A stretch of DNA of 64,000 nt from positions 1,178,001-1,242,000 of the forward strand of contig NZ_OY780939.1 in assembly GCF_963675975.1 (NCBI RefSeq), read 5' to 3'. The translations under genes and the position numbers were made by a program. This stretch comes from Halarcobacter sp. GTDB lineage: Bacteria > Campylobacterota > Campylobacteria > Campylobacterales > Arcobacteraceae. This document shows, one piece after another, positions 44,829-53,745 of the stretch. The notes beneath the pieces were generated by a model. It was given only the letters and a program-made list of their open reading frames with translations. It was not told the origin of the DNA and ran no database searches. Numbering within the stretch: position 1 is the stretch's first letter; each line of letters opens with the position of its first letter.

Positions 44829-45128
44829 TTAGTATAAAAAATATAAAAATATTGAAAAGATTATAGAGGGGATTAAAAATCTTAAAAGAGCCTCTAATTT
44901 TGTAAAAGACAAACTAATCCAAATAGTAACACCAGCCCAAGCAAGAGTATTAAACATAATAGAAATAATCGCACTTTTTTGAATCTCTGTTGGGATTAAA
45001 AAAGCTAATAGTGTCATACCAAGATATGCCACTATTAAGCCTCCAAATATTGAAGTTATAATTCTAAATAATCCTATTTTTGACCCATTTGATTCAGGTG
45101 TAGATAAATATTTATAAAGTGAATTCAT
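44829..45128 (-). CDS. Small inner-membrane protein of iron cassette 2
   Basis: 99 residues, same length and layout as the 9102-9401 protein: a polar N-terminus (LYKYLSTPESNGSKIGLFR) and about three helices. It follows receptor 2 by 13 bases and precedes the PepSY gene by 10. No motif for catalysis or transport is seen. Confidence 0.75.
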   Translation of the reverse strand: MNSLYKYLSTPESNGSKIGLFRIITSIFGGLIVAYLGMTLLAFLIPTEIQKSAIISIMFNTLAWAGVTIWISLSFTKLEALLRFLIPSIIFSIFLYFLY

Positions 45129-45141
45129 TTAAGTTCTTCCA

Positions 45142-47235
45142 TTAGAATGAGTAACTAACCGCAAGGGTTGCACTTCTAGGTTCACCTATTTGAACTCTAC
45201 TTGTTGAAGCAGTTTCTGCATATAATTCATCAGTTATATTTTTAAAGTTAAGATTAACTTTCCAGTTACCTTTTTTATATCCAATCATTGCATTATAAAT
45301 AATAGATGAATCTAATTTTATATTATTATTTGTATCAGCAAATCTTGTTCCAATATATCTTGCTCCTGCACCTACATAGATATTTTTCAATCCTATCTCT
45401 CCTAAATCATATGTTGTAAAGATATTTGCACTATGTTTTGGAACACCTGTCATTTGATTATTATCATTGTCTAAATCTTTTGTTTTTGTATATCCGTATG
45501 AACCTATAATTGACCATCCTGGTAATATTTCACCACTTAAATCCATCTCAAAACCTTTACTTTTTTGTTTTCCACTTGAGATATAGTATAAAGTATTTAT
45601 AGGATCAGCTTGTGCGACATTTTCTTTTTCAATTTGAAATAAAGCAGTTGTAAGTGTAAAATTGTCATTAAAAAGTTTTTGTTTAAGTCCTAACTCAAAC
45701 CCTTTTCCCTCTTCTGGATCTAAAAGTTCTCCCTCAACATTTATATACGAAGCAGGCTGCAGATTAAATGATTTTGAATAGTTTGCGTATACAGTTGTTT
45801 GAGGAGTAATCTTATATACTAAACCAAATTGAGGAGTATATGCTGAAGTATCATATTCATTATATGTGTTTCTTACATTATTTTTATTTTCTGATTTAAC
45901 TTTGTCATATCTTAAACCCGCACTAAAAATTAAACTATCAGTAATATTTAAATGGTCTTGAATAAATCCACCAAATGTTTTTGTTGTAACATCTGAGTTT
46001 ACATATTCAAAGGCGTTTGGATGTTGTAACGATGAAGTTAAAGGAAGATAGTTTGGATAATTTGCATTTAGATAATAAGGGATTGAAACATCAAAATCAC
46101 CAGTTGTTTTAGTTTCAGATTTTTTTGCATCTAATCCTAAGCTTATTCTATTTCTTAATCCAACTAAATAAAACTCTTTATTGATTGTAAATTGTGCATC
46201 ATGTTCTTCTGAATCAAAATGCTGGGTAGCATAATATCTTAATATCTCATTTGTTGCTTCATTATAGCTACTTACATTATATATTGAATCATTGTCTCTT
46301 CCTAAATCAATATATCTATATCTAAAGTTTGAATTCCAAGTATCAAATGTACTTTCTAAATCAAAACCGATAATTTTTTGAGTCTTATCAAATTCTGCAT
46401 CTGGATTGGAAGTAACTAAATTTTTATCTCCTACTATATCCCCATGGCTATTTACAAAAGTACCATAATCAGAAGGTGTTGTCTCATCAAGATATTCTGC
46501 CATCATTGTAATTGTGTGATTATCATTTATATCATAAGCAAGTGATGGAGCAATAAAAACTCTTTTTGTATCGGTATTAAAATCTTTTGTATCTTCTTCA
46601 TGTAAATATGAAGAGATTAATCTATATCTTAATGAACCATTATCATTGATAGAACCACCTATATCAATCTTTGGACTAAATGATGGGTTTGATTTAACTT
46701 CAAGCAGTATTTCACCATGATCTTCTTTTATAGGTTTCTTTTTTACTAAATTAATTAAACCACCTGGCTGCGATTCTCCAAATTGTAAAGAATCAGGACC
46801 TTTTAAAACTTCTACTTTTTCAAAATTAAATATTTCAGTATTTGTGATTGCATTATCTAGATTAAAACCATCTCTTAAAATAGGAACCCCAGAAAATCCT
46901 CTAATGATATATATATTGTTTCTTCCATTATTATCCCCACTAAATGAAGTATTTGAAGACATAGTAACAATACTTGTTAAGTTTTGTGGTTGGTAGTCAA
47001 ATAAAAAATCTTCATTAAAAACTTGAATAGATTTTGCAGAATCTTCTAAATCAATATTCGTTCTGTTTATTTCAACTTTTCCTTCGGTTTTATAGTTGCC
47101 AACTATTTTTTCTACAATTGTAATATCGTTAAGTTTTTTTGCATTTGAACTCTCTACTTCATCAGCTAAAAGTGAAGTTGTAAGTAGTGCAGAAAGTGTA
47201 ATTGAAATTGTTTTTCCAAATTTAGATACTTTCAT
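45142..47235 (-). CDS. TonB-dependent siderophore receptor 2
   Basis: 697 residues. A signal peptide ends near residue 24 (LLADEVE), followed by a TonB-box-like LNDITIVEK. The plug has DSAKSIQVFNEDFLFDYQ, IIRGFSGVPILRDGF and VEVLKGPDSLQFGESQPGGL, which is typical of FhuA/FpvA-type ferric-siderophore receptors. The barrel ends in ATLAVSYSF. The substrate is most likely a ferric siderophore; which one is unknown. A strong ribosome site (GAGGAGA) precedes the ATG, and a palindromic Fur-like site lies 45 bases further up. It leads cassette 2. An AraC-type gene is upstream in the same direction. Confidence 0.93.
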   Translation of the reverse strand: MKVSKFGKTISITLSALLTTSLLADEVESSNAKKLNDITIVEKIVGNYKTEGKVEINRTNIDLEDSAKSIQVFNEDFLFDYQPQNLTSIVTMSSNTSFSGDNNGRNNIYIIRGFSGVPILRDGFNLDNAITNTEIFNFEKVEVLKGPDSLQFGESQPGGLINLVKKKPIKEDHGEILLEVKSNPSFSPKIDIGGSINDNGSLRYRLISSYLHEEDTKDFNTDTKRVFIAPSLAYDINDNHTITMMAEYLDETTPSDYGTFVNSHGDIVGDKNLVTSNPDAEFDKTQKIIGFDLESTFDTWNSNFRYRYIDLGRDNDSIYNVSSYNEATNEILRYYATQHFDSEEHDAQFTINKEFYLVGLRNRISLGLDAKKSETKTTGDFDVSIPYYLNANYPNYLPLTSSLQHPNAFEYVNSDVTTKTFGGFIQDHLNITDSLIFSAGLRYDKVKSENKNNVRNTYNEYDTSAYTPQFGLVYKITPQTTVYANYSKSFNLQPASYINVEGELLDPEEGKGFELGLKQKLFNDNFTLTTALFQIEKENVAQADPINTLYYISSGKQKSKGFEMDLSGEILPGWSIIGSYGYTKTKDLDNDNNQMTGVPKHSANIFTTYDLGEIGLKNIYVGAGARYIGTRFADTNNNIKLDSSIIYNAMIGYKKGNWKVNLNFKNITDELYAETASTSRVQIGEPRSATLAVSYSF

Positions 47236-47276
47236 TAATTTCTCTCCTCAAAATTTATTGGGAAGAATATTAACAT

Positions 47277-47299
47277 ATATTGATAGTTGTTATCAATAT
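47277..47299 (-). promoter_or_regulatory. Palindromic Fur-box-like operator before receptor 2
   Basis: Positions 47277-47285 and 47291-47299 form a perfect 9-base inverted repeat (atattgata / tatcaatat) around gttgt. The central 15 bases (47281-47295) differ from TGATAATNATTATCA at two informative bases. It controls receptor 2 and cassette 2 by inference. Confidence 0.7.
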
Positions 47300-47341
47300 T
47301 AAAATATCAAAAATGGGAAATTTTTATCTAAGAAAAGGAAA

Positions 47342-48316
47342 TTATTTATTAAACTTTTTTTTGTAGTTTGTTGGAGTTATTCCATAAAATTTGAAAAATA
47401 ATTTGCTAAAGTTACCAATGTGTTTATATCCAACTTTTTGTGCAACCTCTTTTACACTGTAATTATCTTTTAAAAACTTTTTTGACATTTCTAGTCTATG
47501 TTTCTGCAACATTTCGTGTATAGTCATCCCATAATAGTATTTAAAATCTTTTTTTAAATAACATTCATTTACAGCTGATTTATATGAAATATCTTTTATG
47601 GATATAGGTTTGTTATATTCAGTTAATATTATTTGTTTTGCTCTTTCTAAGTAGTCAATTTTTTTTGTATCTAATTTATCTCCTGTATCGACTATATTTT
47701 GAAGTTTATTAATTGTATAGTGAATTAAATTTGTAGTTTTAGATTCAAAATATAATTGATTTAACAAATTTTCATCAAGTATTTTTTCTTTGAATGAACT
47801 AAGCATTTCAAGTTGTTCCGGGTCTATTTTTGTTCCTTCTAAAAGAGAATAGTTCTTTTCCTTTGCTTCATTCATCTTCTTTTTTAGTAATTCAAAGTTA
47901 TTTGTTAATTTTAAAAATAGTTCCTCTTTTATCCCTATTGTGAGAGTATTATAGTTGAGATTTTTATTTAGCAACATATGAACAATAAACTCATTAGAAG
48001 AAAAACCTATAAAAAATCTATTTCTTCTTAGTATATATTCTTTTTCATCTTTAAATCTGTATGTAATATCTTCTCCTAGATTGAAAATAATTACTGCACC
48101 CGCTACATTTGATTCTAATGAAATTATATAATTGTTATTAAGTGTATAGTTATTTGCTGAAGTAGCTATTCCATTACCTAAGTTATGCCAAACTAAAAAA
48201 CCTTCACCATATTTTGGTTTTATCTCTTCGGTTATAGTTTCTCTAGAAAATGGACTTATTCTTTTTTCAACTAAGTTAGTTAAGTCATAAGAGCTTATAT
48301 TTAAATCTTCATTCAT
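47342..48316 (-). CDS. AraC-family regulator (PchR-like)
   Basis: 324 residues. The N-terminal half (about 1-210) is a ligand-binding region without recognised fold. The C-terminal AraC domain has two helix-turn-helix units: PISIKDISYKSAVNECYLKK and YSVKEVAQKVGYKHIGNFSK, ending FYGITPTNYKKKF. PchR-like members bind a ferric siderophore and switch on its receptor. Receptor 2 lies directly downstream and receptor 3 nearby, both likely targets. The ATG has no ribosome site; a TAAAAT hexamer ends six bases before it, so the mRNA may be leaderless. Confidence 0.88.
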   Translation of the reverse strand: MNEDLNISSYDLTNLVEKRISPFSRETITEEIKPKYGEGFLVWHNLGNGIATSANNYTLNNNYIISLESNVAGAVIIFNLGEDITYRFKDEKEYILRRNRFFIGFSSNEFIVHMLLNKNLNYNTLTIGIKEELFLKLTNNFELLKKKMNEAKEKNYSLLEGTKIDPEQLEMLSSFKEKILDENLLNQLYFESKTTNLIHYTINKLQNIVDTGDKLDTKKIDYLERAKQIILTEYNKPISIKDISYKSAVNECYLKKDFKYYYGMTIHEMLQKHRLEMSKKFLKDNYSVKEVAQKVGYKHIGNFSKLFFKFYGITPTNYKKKFNK

Positions 48317-48322
48317 CGAAAG

Positions 48323-48328
48323 ATTTTA
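48323..48328 (-). promoter_or_regulatory. -10-like hexamer at the AraC regulator start
   Basis: On the minus strand TGTAAAAT ends six bases before the ATG at 48316, and no Shine-Dalgarno-like sequence lies between. If used, transcription would begin at or next to the start codon. In such AT-rich DNA the match could be chance. Confidence 0.35.
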
Positions 48329-48366
48329 CAATCATTAATATAAAAAAACAAAAAATAATAAATATT

Positions 48367-48984
48367 TTAGAGCTTAAAGAAGTTTGATAGTTGATTTACA
48401 AATGATTCTTGTGTGTAGTTGTGTCTTATGAAAGATTCTTTAATATGGGTTGTATAATTTGTTTTATTAATACCTCTAAATTTTTTTAATCGATTTATAA
48501 TAAAGGTTTCTACTTCATTTGAAGATTTTAAAAAACTTGAAACATAATATTCATTATTGTTAGCATTTAAAAGTACTCTTGCACAATTTGCTCTTTTATG
48601 ATTTATTAACAAATCTTTTAAAGTATTATTAATAAATTGGTTAAGTTTATTCAAAATTTTATTTTCTTCATTTATAAAATAGATTCTTGAACCATCTTGA
48701 ATATAAAAAATTGGATTAGAATTGTAGATAAAATATTTAATTGTTAAAGAATCTTCATTTAAGCAAGAAGATAGATATAAGCTATCACTCATATTTTGCT
48801 GGTCGATTAGATATGTTCTTATAATTTTATAGTAGCTATTTATTGTTTGTCTACTTAAACCAACTTTTTTAGCAGTTTCTATTGCAGTTAAATCTTCAGC
48901 AAAACAATTACAAATCATAAGTAGTTTTTCTTTTTTAAGCTTAGTATTTTTCATATGATTATTTATAAATTCTAATTTTGACAT
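48367..48984 (-). CDS. IS1595-transposase-like protein, probably domesticated
   Basis: 205 residues. The N-terminal part (about 4-60) reads like the IS1595 transposase N-terminus: KLKKEKLLMICNCFAEDLTA then ETAKKVGLSRQTINSYYKII, a clear helix-turn-helix. The C-terminal part (NRLKKFRGINKTNYTTHIKE) matches the IS1595 end, RLxKFxGIxKxxFYLHLKE. The middle lacks the first two catalytic acids (no DE-Y or SDG motifs), while the final Glu (VETF in place of IESF) is kept. No terminal inverted repeats, target duplications or partner genes were found. It lies between an AraC gene and receptor 3, divergent from the latter, so a DNA-binding regulator evolved from a transposase is the best reading. The ATG has no ribosome site, and TATACT ends five bases before it. 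Confidence 0.72.
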   Translation of the reverse strand: MSKLEFINNHMKNTKLKKEKLLMICNCFAEDLTAIETAKKVGLSRQTINSYYKIIRTYLIDQQNMSDSLYLSSCLNEDSLTIKYFIYNSNPIFYIQDGSRIYFINEENKILNKLNQFINNTLKDLLINHKRANCARVLLNANNNEYYVSSFLKSSNEVETFIINRLKKFRGINKTNYTTHIKESFIRHNYTQESFVNQLSNFFKL

Positions 48985-48989
48985 AAATT

Positions 48990-48995
48990 AGTATA
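48990..48995 (-). promoter_or_regulatory. -10-like hexamer at the IS1595-like gene start
   Basis: On the minus strand TATACT ends five bases before the ATG at 48984 with no ribosome site between, so a leaderless mRNA is possible. The divergent gap (48985-49151) also holds the Fur-like site of receptor 3. Confidence 0.35.
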
Positions 48996-49027
48996 TTAAA
49001 AAAAAATGTGAAAAAAATGTGCATAAA

Positions 49028-49063
49028 TATAGTTCATACAGATATTATTTTTTACTTGTCTTG
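49028..49063. promoter_or_regulatory. Candidate regulator-binding region before receptor 3
   Basis: Contains tatagttcataca (49028-49040) and tacttgtcttg (49053-49063). These resemble the AGTTCATGAC and TTCTTGTCATG motifs found before TonB system 2 and cassette 3, although less exactly. Confidence 0.28.
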
Positions 49064-49123
49064 ATAGAAGTAGTAATAAAGATTTTGTAAGATAAGTTCG
49101 GAAATAATTGCATTAATAGATTT

Positions 49124-49138
49124 TGATAACTAGTATCA
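49124..49138 (+). promoter_or_regulatory. Fur-box-like operator before receptor 3
   Basis: The sequence tgataactagtatca differs from TGATAATNATTATCA at two of 14 informative bases. It ends 13 bases before the receptor ATG, so it overlaps the leader or promoter. Confidence 0.65.
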
Positions 49139-49151
49139 ATAAAGGAGAATT

Positions 49152-51266
49152 ATGACTAAATCTAAAAAAATGTTCGCAATATCAGTTTTTACTGCATTGG
49201 CATTGTATGCTAATGCTTATGCAGATGAAACAAAAGAAAAATCTGAGAAAAATTCATTAGGAAGTGTAGAAGTACTTGCAACTGAATCACAAGAGGAATC
49301 GTATACTGTTGCTTCAATGAATACATCAACAAAACTTGACTTATCTTTAAGAGATACACCTCAATCTGTAAGTGTTTTTACTAAACAAAAACTTGATGAC
49401 TTAGGTATTACATCTTATGATGAGATGTTAAAAAGAGTGACAGGAGTTACATTAAATAGATGGGATGAGAGATTAAATTCAAGTGCCAGAGGTTTTGTAA
49501 TTGATTATTTCAAAATTGATGGGATGCCAAGTTATTCAAGCTACAATGCAAGAGATATTGATCTTTCTATGTATGAAAGAGTTGAAGTTGTAAGGGGAGC
49601 AAATGGTTTAACTACAGGTGCTGGAAACCCTTCTATGAGTATTAATCTTGTTAGAAAAAGAGCAGATAGTAAAGAGTTAAAAGGGGATGTTTCACTTAAA
49701 GCTGGATCATGGAACTCTTATAGTGTAAGTGCTGATGTAAGCTCAAAATTAAATGAGAGTGGTAGTGTAAGAGGAAGAGTTGTAGTAAAACATGAAGATG
49801 CTGACTCTTATATGGATAATTATAAAAGAACAAATGATATTTTTTATGGGGTAATAGATGCTGATTTAACTGATTCAACATATTTATCATTGGGAGCAGC
49901 TTACCAAAAACTTGATAGAGATGGAGTTAGATGGGGTGGATTACCTGCTTTTTATAGTGATGGAACTAGAGCAAACTTTGATAGAGCAAAAACAGTTTCA
50001 GATGATTGGACTCATTGGAATGTTAAAACAAAATCTATTTTTGCAAATCTAGAGCAAACTTTATATAAAGATATTGATTTAAATGTTGCTTATTCTTATG
50101 ACAAAATAGATTCAGATACTGCATTATTGTATTTTGCAGGAGCTGTAAATAGATTTGATGGTAGCGGTATAAACTACATGGATTGGAAAGCTGATCAACA
50201 AAATGAAGTTCATAATTTAGATGTAAATGTTGATATCCCTTTCGAAATTGGTGGTTTATCACAACAAATTATTGTTGGGGCTTCATATAACTTAGATAAA
50301 ACTACAAAATATGATGGAATTTATCCAAATGGCTATTATTCGGTATTACCAAATTTTTATGCATATAAAACAATACTTCCTTTAGCTTCTGCTTCTGATA
50401 TTCCATATATTGTAGAACCTGAAGAGATAGAACAAAAAGGTATATATTTAACTGGAAAATTTTCTTTACTTGAAGATTTAAAACTTATTACTGGTGCTAG
50501 AGTTTCTTATTGGGAATATACTAGTGATAATCCAGCTAATGAAACAAGAAAATTTACAAATGAAATTACACCATATGTAGGTTTAGTTTATGACTTAAAT
50601 GAAAATCATTCGATTTATACTAGTTATACAAGTATTTTCCAACCACAAGATGATAAAGATAGTAGTGGGTCTTACTTAAATCCAATTGAGGGGAAAAGTT
50701 ATGAAGCTGGTTTAAAAAGTGAATTCTTAGGTGGAAAAATAAATACATCATTATCAATTTTTAGAATTGAACAAGATAATGTAGCACAAGATGATCCAAG
50801 TGGAGTTTTTGTACCAGGTACAACTACAATTGCAAGTATTGAAGCTGAGGGTGTTACAAGTAAAGGTGTAGAACTTGATATTACAGGTCAGGTTACTGAT
50901 AATTTTACAATTGATTTTGGGATTTCAAACTTTGAAGCAAAAGATGCAAATGGGGACAAATATGATACTAAAGCATCTAGAACTACAGCAAATATTTTTG
51001 CAAAATATGTAATAAACAACTTTACTATAGGTGCTGGGGCAAACTACAAAAGTAAATATTATACAGGAAGTGGTTTAACAAAAATCACTCAAGATGCATA
51101 TACTATTGCTAATATGATGCTTGCATACAAAATAAATAAAAATACAAATCTACAGTTAAATATAGATAACTTATTTGACAAAGAATATTATGAAGGGATT
51201 GGAAACAATTCTATGGTATATGGTACTCCTAGAAGTGCTATGTTAACACTTAAATATTCATTTTAA
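49152..51266 (+). CDS. TonB-dependent siderophore receptor 3 (FhuE/FoxA-like)
   Basis: 704 residues. A signal peptide ends near residue 24 (ANAYADE), then a TonB-box-like LGSVEVLAT. The plug shows SLRDTPQSVSVFTKQKLDD, RVTGVTLNRWDERLN and YERVEVVRGANGLTTGAG, typical of FhuE/FpvA-type receptors for ferric hydroxamates or pyoverdine-like chelates. The barrel ends AMLTLKYSF. AAGGAG precedes the ATG. A strong hairpin terminator follows the stop at once, so the gene is monocistronic, with a two-component pair just downstream under its own promoter. No PepSY gene is attached; cassette 3 could supply that function. Confidence 0.93.
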   Translation: MTKSKKMFAISVFTALALYANAYADETKEKSEKNSLGSVEVLATESQEESYTVASMNTSTKLDLSLRDTPQSVSVFTKQKLDDLGITSYDEMLKRVTGVTLNRWDERLNSSARGFVIDYFKIDGMPSYSSYNARDIDLSMYERVEVVRGANGLTTGAGNPSMSINLVRKRADSKELKGDVSLKAGSWNSYSVSADVSSKLNESGSVRGRVVVKHEDADSYMDNYKRTNDIFYGVIDADLTDSTYLSLGAAYQKLDRDGVRWGGLPAFYSDGTRANFDRAKTVSDDWTHWNVKTKSIFANLEQTLYKDIDLNVAYSYDKIDSDTALLYFAGAVNRFDGSGINYMDWKADQQNEVHNLDVNVDIPFEIGGLSQQIIVGASYNLDKTTKYDGIYPNGYYSVLPNFYAYKTILPLASASDIPYIVEPEEIEQKGIYLTGKFSLLEDLKLITGARVSYWEYTSDNPANETRKFTNEITPYVGLVYDLNENHSIYTSYTSIFQPQDDKDSSGSYLNPIEGKSYEAGLKSEFLGGKINTSLSIFRIEQDNVAQDDPSGVFVPGTTTIASIEAEGVTSKGVELDITGQVTDNFTIDFGISNFEAKDANGDKYDTKASRTTANIFAKYVINNFTIGAGANYKSKYYTGSGLTKITQDAYTIANMMLAYKINKNTNLQLNIDNLFDKEYYEGIGNNSMVYGTPRSAMLTLKYSF

Positions 51267-51292
51267 AAAGAAAAGAGATTTCTCTTTTCTTT
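51267..51292 (+). terminator. Hairpin terminator after receptor 3
   Basis: A perfect 12-base inverted repeat (aaagaaaagaga / tctcttttcttt) with a two-base centre begins at the base after the stop codon. The right arm is T-rich. It separates the receptor from the response regulator gene. Confidence 0.7.
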
Positions 51293-51300
51293 AATAAATA

Positions 51301-51315
51301 TGATAATCACTATTA
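51301..51315 (+). promoter_or_regulatory. Fur-box-like operator before the second two-component system
   Basis: The sequence tgataatcactatta has a perfect left half and two mismatches in the right half of TGATAATNATTATCA. It lies 20 bases before a TATAAT, as expected for a repressor that blocks the promoter. Confidence 0.55.
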
Positions 51316-51334
51316 AAATTAAAGAAAAGTTTTG

Positions 51335-51340
51335 TATAAT
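51335..51340 (+). promoter_or_regulatory. -10 element abutting the response regulator start
   Basis: A perfect TATAAT ends five bases before the ATG at 51346. No ribosome site is present. The mRNA may start at or beside the ATG (leaderless). Confidence 0.42.
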
Positions 51341-51345
51341 TTCGT

Positions 51346-52023
51346 ATGTCAAGAAATGAATACAAAAATTTAAAAATATTATATGTAGAAGATGAAGAGT
51401 TTATTAGGAAAAATGCCGTTTCCTATTTAAATAGATTATTTGATAATGTATTAGAAGCTAGTAATGCTTTTGAAGCTATGCAAATAATTGATAATGAAAA
51501 GCCTCATGTTGTAATAACTGATATAAAAATGCCTAAATTAAATGGTCTTGATATGGTTAGAAAAATTAGAGAAAATGATAAAAAAACTCAATTTATAGTT
51601 TTGTCTGCATATACAGATACTAAATTTCTTTTAGATGCAATTGATTTGGGTTTAATAAAATATCTGACAAAACCAATAAGACATGAAACAATTTTTCCTT
51701 TACTATTGAATTGTGCAAAATCAATCTTCACAAATCCTTGCAATATAAAAATATTATGTGAGAATTGTACTTTTGATAAAGAGTTAGAACTCTTAAAAGT
51801 TGATGAGAAGTTTGTAAAATTAACAAGAAACGAGCAACTTTTTTTGAAACTTTTGTGTGAAAAATCACCTGCTGCAGTATCTTATGATCAATTACAAAAC
51901 TATATATGGAAAGATGAGTATATGTCAGAAAATGCAATTAGACTTTTAGTTCGTGATTTAAGAAAAAAATTGCCTCAAAATATTATAAAAAACATCTCAA
52001 AAATTGGATACAAGATAGATTAG
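51346..52023 (+). CDS. Response regulator with winged-helix output domain
   Basis: 225 residues. The receiver domain (about 8-125) has phospho-acceptor Asp59 in ITDIKMPKLNG and the Lys in LTKPI. A short Cys-containing linker (NPCNIKILCENCTF) follows. The OmpR/PhoB-type DNA-binding domain (about 145-225) shows LTRNEQLFLKLL and AIRLLVRDLRKKLP. It pairs with the kinase that begins three bases after its stop. Its place between receptor 3 and that kinase, with a Fur-like site upstream, suggests control of siderophore uptake genes. It is the counterpart of the pair at 4399-6942. Confidence 0.88.
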   Translation: MSRNEYKNLKILYVEDEEFIRKNAVSYLNRLFDNVLEASNAFEAMQIIDNEKPHVVITDIKMPKLNGLDMVRKIRENDKKTQFIVLSAYTDTKFLLDAIDLGLIKYLTKPIRHETIFPLLLNCAKSIFTNPCNIKILCENCTFDKELELLKVDEKFVKLTRNEQLFLKLLCEKSPAAVSYDQLQNYIWKDEYMSENAIRLLVRDLRKKLPQNIIKNISKIGYKID

Positions 52024-52026
52024 TTG

Positions 52027-53745
52027 ATGCGAATATTTTTTATTTTTTTTATTTTTTTATCAAATTTATATAGTTCAAATTTATACGACAAACTTGTTGA
52101 TAAGTTTTACATATCAGAAGATCTGCAAAGCTATAAACAATTAACAAAAACAAACTATAAACAATACAATAATATAAAACTAAAACAATTTTCAGTAAAA
52201 ATAGTGTTAAAAAAAGAGGTTTTAGAAAATAGTGTTTATTATGTGAATGTGATTTCAGATATGGATTCTTTAGTTTATACAAATACAAAATATACCAGAA
52301 TCAACAATACTATAACTATAAAATTAGATAAAAATACACCTAATATTTTATATTTTCAATATAAGTATAAAGTACCTAAAAGAGGAGAATTTAGATACTC
52401 ACCTATGAGTGAGTTTGAATATAAATATATATATTACAATGAAGGGATACTTTATGGAATTGCATATGGAATAATTTTTTGTGCATTTCTTTATTATCTA
52501 ATCATATCTTTTTCAAGTAGAAGAAAATATTTCTTGTATTATTCTTTAATGCAGTTATGCGTTTTAATATCTTTAATCTGCTTTACATATTTTAGTTTTA
52601 AACCATATATTTCAAATTTTGAACAAGCTTTTGTAGATTTTTTTGAAACTACTGCTTTTCTTTTTACTCTTCTTTTTTCAAAAGAGGTTTTAAATACAAA
52701 AAAAATTATGCCAAGATTTAATCTTTTGATAAATATTTTTATAGTTTTAAATTTAGTAGATTTATTTGCTATTACTATTTTTAAATACTCAATTCTTTAT
52801 AAATATTGTTCTTTTTATATAGGCTTTCTTATACCTTTTGTTGCTGGTATTATTGCAATTTACAATAAAAATAGATATGCAATAATATATACAATTGGCT
52901 GGTTTATGATGGTATGTTTTCTATTTTTCATAGAAAACTTTATGTTCCCTTTAAGTGGTATTTATGCAATACATATAGCAGCTCCTCTGGAATCTATGAT
53001 ATTTAGTTTTGCTTTAGGTATTATGTTAAAAGATTTAGTGGAAGAACAAAATGAAAAAGAAAAATTACTAATTCACAAAAGTAAACTTATCTCAATGGGA
53101 GAGATGTTAAACAATATTGCCCATCAGTGGAGGCAACCTTTAACTCACTTAGGTTTTATAAATATGAATATTCAACTTTCATTAGAAGATAAAAGTATAG
53201 ATAAGGAGTATTTAAAAGAGAAAATTGAGGAATCAAATTCTCAAATTGATTTTATGTCTGATACAATAAATAGTTTTAGGGATTTTTATAAACCACAAAA
53301 AGATAAAGAGTTTTTTTATATCTCCCAAGCCGTAAAAAACTCAATAGATATTATGAAACCTTTATTGGGTATTTATGATATAAAATTAGATTTTTTAGTT
53401 ATAAATGATATTAAAATAAAATCTTATAAAAATGAATACTCTCAAGTTATTTTAAATCTAATAACAAATGCAAAAGATGAATTAGTTTTAAATAAAGTAA
53501 AAAACCCAACAATTGTCATAAAAGTGGATAGTATTGATAACAAGAGTTTAACCACTGTTTGTGATAATGCAGGAGGGATAAAAGAGGAAAATATCAATAA
53601 AATATTTGAACCATATTTTAGTACAAAAGATAGCGGTAGTGGAATAGGGCTATATATGTCAAAAACGATAATAAACTCCCATTTTAAAGGTGAACTTGTG
53701 GCTCAAAATAAAAAAATGGGAGCTTGTTTTAGTGTGAAAGTTTAG
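52027..53745 (+). CDS. 7TM-type sensor histidine kinase
   Basis: 572 residues from the ATG at 52027 (an in-frame TTG lies three bases earlier). A signal peptide (about 1-17) and a periplasmic beta-rich domain (to about 138) precede seven hydrophobic segments (about 140-335), a 7TMR-DISM-like layout. The HisKA box has NIAHQWRQPL, and the ATPase domain has ILNLITNAKDEL, CDNAGGIKE and GSGIGLYMSK. 7TMR-DISM kinases are thought to bind extracellular ligands through the N-terminal domain; the ligand is unknown. It forms an operon with the response regulator. Its stop overlaps the stop of the convergent yitT-like gene by 4 bases. Confidence 0.88.
   Translation: MRIFFIFFIFLSNLYSSNLYDKLVDKFYISEDLQSYKQLTKTNYKQYNNIKLKQFSVKIVLKKEVLENSVYYVNVISDMDSLVYTNTKYTRINNTITIKLDKNTPNILYFQYKYKVPKRGEFRYSPMSEFEYKYIYYNEGILYGIAYGIIFCAFLYYLIISFSSRRKYFLYYSLMQLCVLISLICFTYFSFKPYISNFEQAFVDFFETTAFLFTLLFSKEVLNTKKIMPRFNLLINIFIVLNLVDLFAITIFKYSILYKYCSFYIGFLIPFVAGIIAIYNKNRYAIIYTIGWFMMVCFLFFIENFMFPLSGIYAIHIAAPLESMIFSFALGIMLKDLVEEQNEKEKLLIHKSKLISMGEMLNNIAHQWRQPLTHLGFINMNIQLSLEDKSIDKEYLKEKIEESNSQIDFMSDTINSFRDFYKPQKDKEFFYISQAVKNSIDIMKPLLGIYDIKLDFLVINDIKIKSYKNEYSQVILNLITNAKDELVLNKVKNPTIVIKVDSIDNKSLTTVCDNAGGIKEENINKIFEPYFSTKDSGSGIGLYMSKTIINSHFKGELVAQNKKMGACFSVKV

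Noticed and set aside
48367-49151. A complete, active IS1595 insertion sequence
   Set aside because: No terminal inverted repeats or target duplications were seen in the flanks, and two of the three catalytic acids are missing from the protein.
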